A stretch of DNA of 64,000 nt from Nitzschia sp. pyKryTriq1 (Eukaryota; Bacillariophyta; Bacillariophyceae; Bacillariales; Bacillariaceae). The stretch is taken from contig OY101129.1 of assembly GCA_956465555.1 (NCBI GenBank), positions 992,001-1,056,000 of the forward strand, written 5' to 3'. Position numbers and translations under genes: made by a program. Of the stretch, positions 49,529 through 59,644 are shown in pieces; the first letter of the stretch is position 1, and each line of letters starts with the position of its first letter. The notes under the pieces are model-generated. The model searched no databases. It was not told where the DNA came from and was given only the letters and a program-made list of their open reading frames with translations.

Positions 49529-51195
49529 TCTTGTTACAGTACCAGTATGCAGCTAATATTATTTTTTGCTCGCAATATGCTTTTTGTGTCTTCCCACTTC
49601 CCATGGTGAAAAGTCAACTGTGGGCTTTGTGTATGTGCTGTTCAAATACTAATGCTCGTATTGAAGCCGGCACCGATACGAGGGAATTCAGTGGGTCGGC
49701 ATCAGCGCGCCGGGCACGTCTCAACTGAAATCTGAATATAAATTTTCATACATACATGAAGATTTTATCCTGAGCGGGAAGAAAGAATTTCGGGTCCTCT
49801 CGGTCGAAGAACTCGAGAGATATCGGCCCGGCCGCTCGTCTCTCGGTCGGTCCGGTCGGTCGCGAGGACAACAGAATGCGCCCACGCCGTACCGGTACCG
49901 GTACAGTAGTATTGTTGTGAGGTTGCGTTCATGTACGTACTCTAGCTACCGGTACGAGTACCGCTCGGGTAATACTACCGGTACTACTACTTACCGGTAG
50001 TCGTGGTGTCCACAAGAAGACGATCTTGTTGGTGGCGTGTGGGCGGGGGATCGGCCTTCTCGTCCTTCTTCTTTTCTTGCTTCTTCACCACGCCCGTGGT
50101 GCGTGATGATTCATGTTGCAGAGGGTGCGTGATCCTCCTCCGGCAGCACCGCCATCATGATCCAGCAGCACATCACTCTTCTTGGTACCGTTGGGTTCCT
50201 GCTCCTCGTACTACGGTCACTACTTGTACTCTCTACTCTACTCTACTAGCTATATCGTAAAGCAGCGAAAAAGTGCACTGTCTAATTTAGAGAGTAGTGA
50301 GAGTAGTAGACTAGTACCTGTTACAGGCACTCGTACGAGTTTTTGGTACATATTAGTATCTTCTTCTTGTTGGTGTTGGTGTTGGTGTTGTTCTGGTGGT
50401 GCTGGTGCGTGGTGGTTCGCATTTTCGTTCAAGAACTTCAACCTTCAACCAGCAGTTTTCCTTTGGGCCGAAATGTCTCCTACGTGTACCGGTAAAAACA
50501 GCAGAATGAGAACCTGCTTTGGATGTACCTCGTCCTGGACCTTGCTACTCTAGTAGAGTAGAGTGCTAACTGTGCCCACATACTGCTACCGGTAGTAGTA
50601 GAGTACATGCATGTTCGCGATGATGATGATGATGATGATTCATTGATTGAATGAATGATTGGGCCTACTACTACTACAATGTAGCTACTAGTAGTAGTAC
50701 TAAACGCCAATTCCTTCCTCAAAGTGCACGCCCACGGACCGATCGATGATATTTGATTTTGCTCGTATAAAAAGCACGCAGCGGACGGAGTAAAGAGACT
50801 TTTTTTTAAACAAATAGATCTTTCAGGACTTCCGGCTTCTCGTCCGCATCATGCAACACGCACGCACCACACCAGTGTACTCAATACTACGGGCTTCTGG
50901 TTCAACGAATGGTCTTATGATAATTAGGAAGGAGTTGCCGAACGGACATTCTATCCAGCTTTGAGTAGTGCCCTTGCGCTTCCGAGGAACAGGATTGGGC
51001 TATAATACAACTGACTTCCCATCATTTGGGCCTATTGCAAAAGCGAAGCGTCCCGCCACCGCTAACATTCGGATGAAGATGATGTGATTATTATTCTCAA
51101 GAAACACATACCGTCCCAATCCTCGCATAAAATTTCCAGCAAATCCTTTTCTCAAAACAACGCATATCATCAATCTTTTTCTTCATTGATTCACA
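49529..51195. other. Gene-free stretch dense in TACCGGTA
   Basis: 1,667 bp between the PH-like gene and the receptor cyclase. At least seven TACCGGTA octamers fall between 49890 and 50595, two of them overlapping. A (GAT)n run lies at 50620-50640. The last ~400 bp before 51196 is upstream of the receptor. No gene is seen; small frames have no support. Confidence 0.55.
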
Positions 51196-54100
51196 ATGAA
51201 GCTCACGACTTTGGCAGGTCTGCTGGCACTCGCTGTTAGGCCCTCTAAGGCCCAGAATGAAAGATGTCAAACCAAGATCACCTTCGATCCGTTCATCCAC
51301 AAACACAATTACACAATCGCCGTCCATGCTACTCGGGGTCTCGAGTCTGCTTTCAACGAAGTCGAAAAGGTATTCAGCCAGTTCCTCTCGGCGACGGCAG
51401 GACAGAGGTTCGACCCTCCGATTCAGTTCAATGTCGTCCCGTACTATTTTGATGGACTATTCACTGCCATTGAAAATGAGGAAATGGACTTTTTGTACGC
51501 GAATCCTGGAGTATACTCATGTGTCGGTACGCAAGTGGGGGCCACCGCGCTCACGACGGTCATCAAACGCCTTGATACCCGCGGACGCACATTCGATCTC
51601 GACGTCTATGGTGGTGTCATTGCTGTCCGCCATGACAACGACGAGGTAAATACCATCGTCGATCTCAAAGACAAGATTATTGGAGCTGGAGGTATTATCG
51701 ATCTCATGGGAGGTCAGATGCAAATCTACGAGATGGGAAGGGCTGGATTGTCCTATGTTAATGATCCGATGCAAGTTATATTTACCAAGGATCAAATCGA
51801 TGTCGTACGGGGAGTTCTGAGTGGTAGATTTGATGTCGGCTTCATCCGGACCGATCAAATTGAGCTCACCAAGGATGAGTATGGCAATCCGATTGATCCC
51901 GACCTTTTCAAGATAATCGAGCCCAAGATTTATGTCATGGACGATGGCGAACTCTTTCCATTCCTTCACTCGACAAATATTTATCCCGAGTGGCCCTTCG
52001 CTGCTCTCCCAAGTGTCCCCCAGGATGTGTCGTTGGAAGTTCAACATGCACTCATGACTTTTGACAAGTACAGCCTGGCAGGCCAAGAACTCAAAGCTTG
52101 TCTCGAAGGCAACAGTACCATGGATTGCGAGAGCTTTTCTGCAACAGACTTGGTTGCGGATCCACCTTGCGATCTAACGAACGAGATGGCAGAATTGGCC
52201 GAAGCAGCGTTCCATGACAGCCACATCACTGGCTTCCGAACCGCTCGCTCTTACTTTGAGCTACGGTCGATGCAAGCTGAGGCAGGCTTCTTGGTACAGG
52301 ATGAAAAGAACGACTGGTACTGCACACGCCCAGCAAATCTTTACGAGGGTATCACCTGCCCTGATGGGTACTTCAAGAGGCACCAGAACGAGTTCCTCGG
52401 TGGATGTCCCGAGGTCGGACTCGACTGTGACGACAGAGACGACTATGATTGCTTTTGCAAGCCATGCGTAAAGGCGTTTGAAGTTGATGTCTATCATCAT
52501 ATGGACGGGGAAGAAGATCCTCACCTCGAAACATATTATGGTGACTCTCTTCCTGGGTGCGAGAAGATGAGTATCTGCGGCACCATACAGCAGGGTGAAA
52601 GCATCACTCTTCGCATATACGACAACTTGGTGAGAACTGATGCGGAGGTTGTGGTCATTGCGCATGCGGGCGATCAGCGAAGGAACTTGGATGTGCAGGT
52701 AGTTCCAGGCTCAGACGGATATGGCTATGAGTTCACATTAACGGATGATACCGTCCAAGTTCAGGTAATCGAGATCCAAGTCAACGGAAAAGCGATCTCC
52801 CAATCACCCATCCGCGTGGTTGTGAAGGTAAGAATTGCACAGAACGTGGTGTTCATTCTTCAACAAGAAAGACATTACCGGGTAAACTCACTACTGCTGA
52901 AATATTTTTCATTGAATTAGGACAAAGATTGTGAAGCCGTTTATGGCGAAAACAGCCACCGCGTGCCGGACGAGGAAGGAACATGTGTTTGTGCCGGCAA
53001 CACTTATGAGATGGGTGATACCTGTCTCGAGTCGGCCTATTTCTTCCTCATCATTTTCTCGGTAGTCTTTGGTGTCTTGGGTACGATGGTCTTCTTTTAT
53101 TTGGGATACAAGAAAAGGCAAAACGACTCTGTCTGGCACATCAACGTCGAAGAGCTTCATTTCAACGAGCCTCCCGAGATCATCGGACAAGGAGGATTCG
53201 GAGTTGTCATTCTTGGCCAATACCGAGGAACCAAGGTGGCTGTCAAGAGAGTTCTGCCTCCCAAGAAGAGGGCTGGCTACAGCTCGTCCACGAGCAATTC
53301 CGGTTCTTCGGCGGACCTGGAAAAGCCAGAGCAGAAACCGTCTGATTCGACCTCCGCCACCGAGACAAAGAAGGACGGCGAGCTCAAGAGGTCCAAAACG
53401 TCCAAGAACGTCAAGTTTGGAGAAACATCCGGAGACCTTGAATCTCAGCAAACGGAATCAAGGAGTGGAAGCCTTTCATTCCATAGCTACAGTGGGTCTA
53501 ACAAGGAGTGGGAACGCATGATGATGATTCACTCGGATAATGATATCTTGAAGATTCTCGAGTCTGCCACTGCCTCCGACCACGGAAGTGGGGATGAGTA
53601 TGGAAATTCCGCATCACGCTCTCTCAGTACCGCCCTCATCAGATTCCTTCCGACGTGGCTTCGATTCGACGACCACTCGAAAAAGGTAGCTGAATTCGTC
53701 GAAGAGATGAGGATGCTGTCAAGACTCCGCCATCCTTGCATTACCACCGTGATGGGCGCTGTCATTTCTCCCACGGTCAGTCCCATGCTTGTCATGGAGT
53801 ATATGGAATATGGCTCGCTCTACGATCTCCTTCACAACGAGACTATGACTCCGGGTGGCGAGATCATTTTGCAAGTTGTTCGCGATATCGTCCAAGGCAT
53901 TCAGTTCTTGCACGCGTCCAAGCCGCCGATCCTTCATGGTGATCTCAAGGCCAAGAACATTCTTGTCGACTCTCGCTTCCGAGCAAAGGTTGCCGATTTT
54001 GGTTTCTCTCACTTCAAGTCGTCCAAGCAGCGCAATATCCTCCAAGGAACGCCCTTTTTCATGGCTCCGGAATACTTGCGCCGTCACAGCGAATATACTC

Positions 54101-55425
54101 CTGCCTGCGATATCTATTCGTTGGCCATGATCATCTATGAGATCTATGCTCGACAAAGTCCGTTTGAGGGAGAGGATCCGCGCAAGGTGTTGCCCAAGGT
54201 CTGCCATCCCAGGCTCAACAAGAGACCCGTGATACCTCCAAGCTGTCCGCCCAAGATGGTCGATCTCATGAAGAAATGCTGGAGTGCCAACGCCTTTTTC
54301 CGACCGACGGCCAAGGACATGGACTATATCCTGGTAGAAATGAGTTCCAAGGATACCGAGCCATTGGAAACGGCCAAGGATGCCATTACCAAGAATCTCA
54401 AGAAAAACAAGGCGACCTCCTTGTACGATGTCTTCCCCAAGCACATTGCCGATGCTCTCAACGCTGGCAAAAAAGTGGAAGCCGAGTCTCACGAGATTGT
54501 CACTATTGTCTTCTCCGATATTGTGGGATTTGACACTATCTCGGAAAAATACGATGCCATGAAGGTGTCCAACATGCTCGATCGCTTGTACCAGGCGTTT
54601 GATAGCCTCGCGGCCAAGTATCATATATTCAAGGTCGAAACTGTTGGCGATGCCTACATGGGAGTAACGAATCTGGACGGAAGCGAGTACGACACTCATG
54701 TCAAGCAAATTGCCATGTTTGCCGAAGAGGCTGTTCGAGCAGCTTCCCTAATTTTGATCGATGAGGACGATCCATCGATGGGCTACGTCCAGATTCGTGT
54801 TGGTTTCAATTCCGGCCCCGTGGTTTCGAATGTGATTGGATCCTTGAATCCTCGCTATGGTCTCTTTGGTGACACTGTGAACACGGCTTCTCGAATGGAG
54901 TCCAACTCCATGCCGGGCAAGATCCATTGTTCCTTGGCCTCGGCCAAGCTCTTGGAGATTCAAGCCCCTGACATTCCCGTAAAACTACGTGGAATGATCA
55001 AAGTCAAGGGCAAGGGCAAGATGAAGACTTTCTGGGTTGGAAATGAAAATGACACTTTGACTGCGGCAATGGCCCCAAATCCCATGTTAGTTCCTACGGA
55101 TTCCATGGAACTAGAAGAAGACGAGGAGGACGAAGAAGAGGGAGGCGACGGCGGTTTTGAGAAGTCATCATCCGACAGCGTCAGTGAGCTTCGTCACTCT
55201 TGGCACGACGACGACGTGTCCGGTGTCACTCATGATACTCACCCTCTATCTGCTGGAGGGTCATCGCCGCGCCCCAAAGGAAAAGGAGCCGCCAATAAGG
55301 ATCACTTTATTCAAGTTCATTCCACAGACTACTCGAGCCCGCATCAAGCCAAAATTCAAATGGATGGGACCATCATCGCTGACGCTGCTGCTGCTACTGC
55401 TGCTGCGCCCATGATTGATGTCTAA
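51196..55425 (+). CDS. Receptor protein kinase / nucleotidyl cyclase with phosphonate-binding-like ectodomain, spliced
   Basis: Exons 51196-52827 and 52921-55425 give 1,378 residues; the 93-bp GT-AG intron is in phase 0. Order: signal peptide (MKLTTLAGLLALAV, cut near AQ); periplasmic binding-protein fold of the PhnD/phosphonate-bd type (about 30-330, e.g. YPYNP-like ANPGVYS, VDLKDKIIGAGG, GRFDVGFIRTDQIE); Cys-rich stretch (370-430); beta-rich segment; membrane helix (583-605); kinase domain with GQGGFG, Lys653, HGDLKAKN (Asp885), DFG (903) and APE, so probably active; helical linker; class III cyclase with FSDIVGF (Asp1077) and VETVGDAYM (Glu1117, guanine-type). The usual guanine-site Cys is Gly (RYGLFGD), so GTP preference is likely but not certain. 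The layout parallels animal natriuretic-peptide receptors, but the ectodomain is of bacterial type. The C-terminus is acidic and disordered. It presumably makes cGMP at the plasma membrane on binding a small ligand (inference). Confidence 0.9.
52828..52920 (+). other. In-frame intron of the receptor cyclase ending in a stop at the acceptor
   Basis: The intron is 93 bp (GTAAGA...TTAG), a multiple of three and open throughout. The only stop is TAG at 52918-52920, which is the splice acceptor itself. Retention would add 30 residues and terminate before the membrane helix. Confidence 0.75.
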
Positions 55426-56007
55426 CTACACTGACTGACTGTATCGACCTTCGCTTGACATAATATATATTATCCATTCTATAAAATAATAAATGACATT
55501 TTGCATGATAGTACAAAGACAGTTTGTATTAGACTGTCCGCATAATATTGTAGACTAAAAGTCGATATGCTGATGCGCCGCTTCATTTCTTTTTTTCTTC
55601 TATACACGTACGCTCTGCATCAGTTCGTACAGACGGTCAGTATCCATACCGAATACCTTTACAGTACACAGTTTTGTGTGATAGACGTACAGCCAGACAG
55701 ACCGAAACATGATTCTTCGCAACTGCAAGAACATAATCCATTGATTTGATTGGCCAGATCATTTTGAACACATACAACTCAACGGTAAGAATGATATGCC
55801 CCCCTGCGCAAAAATGTGGCGGGTAGAACTTGCTTGTGAGAAAGAAGGAAAGAATAAAGATCTTCATCTTCTTGATCTACCGGCGTGCACTACCGGTACA
55901 TGCTGTCTATCTGCTGGACCGAGGCATCTTCATCCTGCCTCTCTAATCCTCTGTGAGACTACTTTTATAAGTAGCCAAAGAAAGATCATCACGAATATAT
56001 TCCAATA
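55426..56007. other. Intergenic between receptor cyclase and STAND ATPase
   Basis: 582 bp, AT-rich on the left, with TACCGGTA at about 55890. It holds the 3' end of one gene and the promoter of the next on the same strand. No gene is seen. Confidence 0.5.
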
Positions 56008-59000
56008 ATGTCTACAAATACTAATCCCGTCCGCCTTGACTGGTCTCGCGACTACTTTGGTGGTCGAGAGGCAGAGTTGGAAATTTTGAAAAGTTCCTTC
56101 CCTGGCAGTACCAGCAGCAGCAACAACAACAACAACAAGAACAACAACAAGGGGAGTGATAGACGCCGCATCTTTTTCATCCAAGGGGAAAGTGGGACTG
56201 GAAAGTCATCATTGGTAGAACGTGCCTTTCGTGATAACGGCAACGAAGACAACAGTATTAGTGATATTGACTCTACCAAGAATGGCAGTAAATGTTTGGT
56301 GTTGGCCAAGGCGAAATTTGAAGATTCTCACGCGACGACACCGCTGCAAGCTTGGATTGATGCGACGGAGAGTATCTTATTTGAACTCGAACATGACAGT
56401 GATTTTCGTATTCATTTGTACAAGTCCTTTCAGCTGAGCAGTGAACAATCGGCCGATTATCTTTCCATTTTAGCGTCCACCAGCACGCCGGGGGGTTTGG
56501 GAACGAAACTCCGAGAATTGTTTGAAACACGGCCCAAGAATTATCGAAGTTTGGTGGCCCCCCGAAAGAGTCAACAAAGTTTCATGTCCTTGGCAATCCT
56601 ACCAGCCGCCGACTTGGCGTCTTCTTCACATCATCGTCGATCACATGATTCCTTCAACAGCAGCAACAACAGCAACAACGCTCCATTGAGTATCCTGGGA
56701 GAAGGTGTCGTTTCGACGCCGGATCAGAAAGATCATAGTTTTGAGCGTCTTCGATTGGCGTATCGAGAATTATATCGTGTCATTTCCGAATATATTCCCA
56801 TTGTCCTCTTTTTGGACGATATTCAATGGGGAGAACCGGATGATTTTAAAATCATGGAAACCCTTCTCGATGATCCGATATTGTCATCATCATCATCGTC
56901 ATCGTCGTCGTCGCCGCCGTCGCAGCAAAGCAGTCAGCATCCGCGTTTGATTTTTGTCGGTGCCCATCGGCCGGTCGGAATGTTGCATGGGCTGAACCTA
57001 TTGAAAAAGCCAGGCAAACGAGTCATTCGAAATATTACCTTGTCTCCCTTGCAACCTTCCGAGACGACCGACGTATTGCAGAAACTTCTCCAACAAGACG
57101 ACGATGCAGACCTTTTGGCGTTGACAAAAGAATTGGATCGAAAGACGGGTGGCAATCCTTTCTTTTTGCGGCAGTTGTTACAAGCCTTGGAAGACCGTGG
57201 GATGCTCCAGTATTCGCTCGCCAAGGGTCGGTGGGAATGGGATTTAAAGCAGATTCAAAATGAAAATGCTATCATGAGTGACAATGTTTTGGAGTTTGTA
57301 TCTCAAAAGATGATGGTTGATGCTGGTGATGGAAGCAGCAAAGGAAATCAAAAACCAACACAAGTTGGAAAGATTTTGAGTCTGGCTGCCTTTTTGGGTG
57401 CCTCCCAAATCTCGGTCGCAACTTTACTTTGGATTCTAGAAGAAGAAACTACAGAAGTCGATTCGGAAGAAAGTCTTCAAAAGAGTCTCAAGGACGCCAT
57501 GAACATGGGCTTGATTGATCGAGTCGCTCGACAAGAGTACCGATTTGCTCATGATAGGATTCGTGAGAGTGCACTAACGTTATTGCTATCGGGAGAGTCG
57601 TTGGAAAGGATGCACTTGCGCGTCGGACTTCGATTACGATCCTTATGGGAAAAGGATCCGACCAATGAACGATTACTCTTTCAAGTGGTGACTCAACTGA
57701 ATTCGGGAAAGACACTCATTAAAACGGCCAAGGAAAAGTACAAGCTTGCCCAATTGAATTTTCAAGCGGCCGAGGCAGCCATTCAACGGTCGGCCTTTTA
57801 TCCAGCCATCCATTATCTTCGCCGTACCAAGGATCTGTTGGTGGAAGAAGAATACGAGATCGATATCTTTGACTTTGCCCTCCAGACCGAAACTGCCTTG
57901 GCACGGATGGAATATTGCTGCGGCCTCTTGGACCGGAGTATTACCCGAGCCGATGCCATTATCAAGATTGCCCGGGACGATAAAGTCAAGGCGGAAGCCA
58001 TGCACTTAAAAGCCATTTGCTTTACACAACAAAATAAACCATTGGAATGTTTGGAGGTCGCGACGGAGGCATTGTCAGCTTTTGGTGTAGGATATCCACG
58101 GAAATATATCAAATTCCATGTCGTGCGACTCTACATGAAATCCAAAAAGCTCTTGAAGAATCTTTCGGATGAAGATATTCTGAATCTTCCTCTCGTTCAA
58201 GAAGAACGCTATCAGCTGGCGTCAGAATGCATTCCATGGATAGGGGAAATGGCCACCACTCATGGATTCGAGGATCATCTTGCCTGCTCTGTGCTGACTT
58301 CCGTTGAACTGTCCATTGAAAAAGGACGTAATTCCATGACTGCCCAAACTCTTGCCGCGTGGGGATTCATCTTGTCCGAAGAAGGACAAATCGCAGAAGG
58401 CTATCGATACGGCCGTCTAGCCATGAAAATGGCAGAAGACAGAATCGGAGGCACTTTGGACGACCGAGTCCCAAGTTTGTACTACTCATGGCACCATCAT
58501 CTCCGGCATCCATATGTAGAAGGTGTGGAACCCTTCTCCAAGGCGTTGAAAAACTTGTGGGCACGTGGGGTCTTGGAGGGAGTGGTCATGGATACAAGCG
58601 GCTATCTTCGTCTTTGCTACCTTTCTGGTGCGAAGCTCACGCCACTTCTCAACGACATGGAGCAGTTTCGGAACTTGTGTAGCGACTTTGGGATGACCAT
58701 GGCAAGGTCTTTGATCGACCCATTTGCTCAGATGGTGCTCAATCTAACTGACGGGCCCTGCGAAGACATGCTGCGAGGCAAATTCATGATGGAAAGCACG
58801 TCAATTAAATTTTGGAAGCAGACCAACTCCAAGATTGGGATACAGCTCTATTACTTTCACAAGATGGTCGTTGCGTATTACTTCAATTCGTACGAGATGG
58901 CTGCTAAATTGGCTACCAAGGTAACTCACATGTATCTTGAAGGTGCCGACAACTTGGTACCCTATCGTTTCTTCTTCCGAGCGTTGGCAGCCTGGACTGG

Positions 59001-59538
59001 CTACGGAATCAACAAACGATTCAAGTACCGAAAATTGGCAACGAAAATGACAGCCGAAGTGAAGAAATTGGTCGATGCCGGAGTCATCAACTGCGACCAC
59101 TCTCTGATGTTCCTCCAAGCGGAGCGTGCAGCGGCTCTTTGCCATCGGGGAAAAAGTCGAGAGGCGGTACAAAAGGCCTACGATGAGGCAATTTCAGCTG
59201 CCACCCAGCGAGGATATCTATACGATCGAGCATTAGCGAATGAGAGAGCAGGACAATATTTCATCAAGATTAATGACAAAGCTTCGGCTAAAACCTACCT
59301 GGAAAGGGCACAAGATTGCTACTTTGACTGGGAGGCGAATGCCAAAGCCGCTCAAATGGGACGAAGATACGGGGAGTTGCTGGAACCGTCCAGGAGATCC
59401 AGCGCTTATTCGCAGGCGCATTCTAGTCCTTTGAATTCGAAGTCGAGACTCTCGAGCATAGGTAATACTGACAAGTTATTGACCATTGACTCTATGGAGC
59501 TTGACGAATCATTGGATGGATCAATTGAGATGGATTGA
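56008..59538 (+). CDS. AAA_16/STAND-type ATPase with TPR-like C-terminus
   Basis: 1,176 residues, ATG 56008. The N-terminal module starts YFGGREAELEILKSSF, the standard entry of AAA_16 (Orc1-like/STAND) domains. It has Walker A GESGTGKSS (Lys66) and Walker B IVLFLDDIQWGE (about Asp270), a sensor-like LIFVGAHRP, a conserved LxPL motif and GGNPFFLRQLLQAL. A winged-helix-like segment follows (FAHDRIRESALTLLL). From about residue 560 to 1120 the protein is alpha-helical with repeated pairs of TPR type (AEAAIQRSAFYPAIHYLRR; AMHLKAICFTQQNKPLECLEVATEAL; AYDEAISAATQRGYLYDRAL). In bacteria this pairing is often fused to kinases or nucleotidyl cyclases as a regulatory arm (established for that type). 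Here it is separate but lies 583 bp downstream of a kinase-cyclase receptor on the same strand; a functional link is inference. Probably cytosolic. Confidence 0.88.
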   Translation: MSTNTNPVRLDWSRDYFGGREAELEILKSSFPGSTSSSNNNNNKNNNKGSDRRRIFFIQGESGTGKSSLVERAFRDNGNEDNSISDIDSTKNGSKCLVLAKAKFEDSHATTPLQAWIDATESILFELEHDSDFRIHLYKSFQLSSEQSADYLSILASTSTPGGLGTKLRELFETRPKNYRSLVAPRKSQQSFMSLAILPAADLASSSHHRRSHDSFNSSNNSNNAPLSILGEGVVSTPDQKDHSFERLRLAYRELYRVISEYIPIVLFLDDIQWGEPDDFKIMETLLDDPILSSSSSSSSSSPPSQQSSQHPRLIFVGAHRPVGMLHGLNLLKKPGKRVIRNITLSPLQPSETTDVLQKLLQQDDDADLLALTKELDRKTGGNPFFLRQLLQALEDRGMLQYSLAKGRWEWDLKQIQNENAIMSDNVLEFVSQKMMVDAGDGSSKGNQKPTQVGKILSLAAFLGASQISVATLLWILEEETTEVDSEESLQKSLKDAMNMGLIDRVARQEYRFAHDRIRESALTLLLSGESLERMHLRVGLRLRSLWEKDPTNERLLFQVVTQLNSGKTLIKTAKEKYKLAQLNFQAAEAAIQRSAFYPAIHYLRRTKDLLVEEEYEIDIFDFALQTETALARMEYCCGLLDRSITRADAIIKIARDDKVKAEAMHLKAICFTQQNKPLECLEVATEALSAFGVGYPRKYIKFHVVRLYMKSKKLLKNLSDEDILNLPLVQEERYQLASECIPWIGEMATTHGFEDHLACSVLTSVELSIEKGRNSMTAQTLAAWGFILSEEGQIAEGYRYGRLAMKMAEDRIGGTLDDRVPSLYYSWHHHLRHPYVEGVEPFSKALKNLWARGVLEGVVMDTSGYLRLCYLSGAKLTPLLNDMEQFRNLCSDFGMTMARSLIDPFAQMVLNLTDGPCEDMLRGKFMMESTSIKFWKQTNSKIGIQLYYFHKMVVAYYFNSYEMAAKLATKVTHMYLEGADNLVPYRFFFRALAAWTGYGINKRFKYRKLATKMTAEVKKLVDAGVINCDHSLMFLQAERAAALCHRGKSREAVQKAYDEAISAATQRGYLYDRALANERAGQYFIKINDKASAKTYLERAQDCYFDWEANAKAAQMGRRYGELLEPSRRSSAYSQAHSSPLNSKSRLSSIGNTDKLLTIDSMELDESLDGSIEMD

Positions 59539-59644
59539 AAATTTATTAAAGACATTGATTTTAGCTCTCTATTCGTATTACGCAAGAGCTTGTGGAGTCA
59601 TCGACTTTTGCCTTTGGTGGAATAGAATGATGTACCTTTCGAAT

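Noticed and set aside
53719-54708. 329-codon open frame antisense to the kinase domain
   Set aside because: The sense strand encodes unmistakable kinase motifs; the antisense frame follows from codon bias and has no recognised features.
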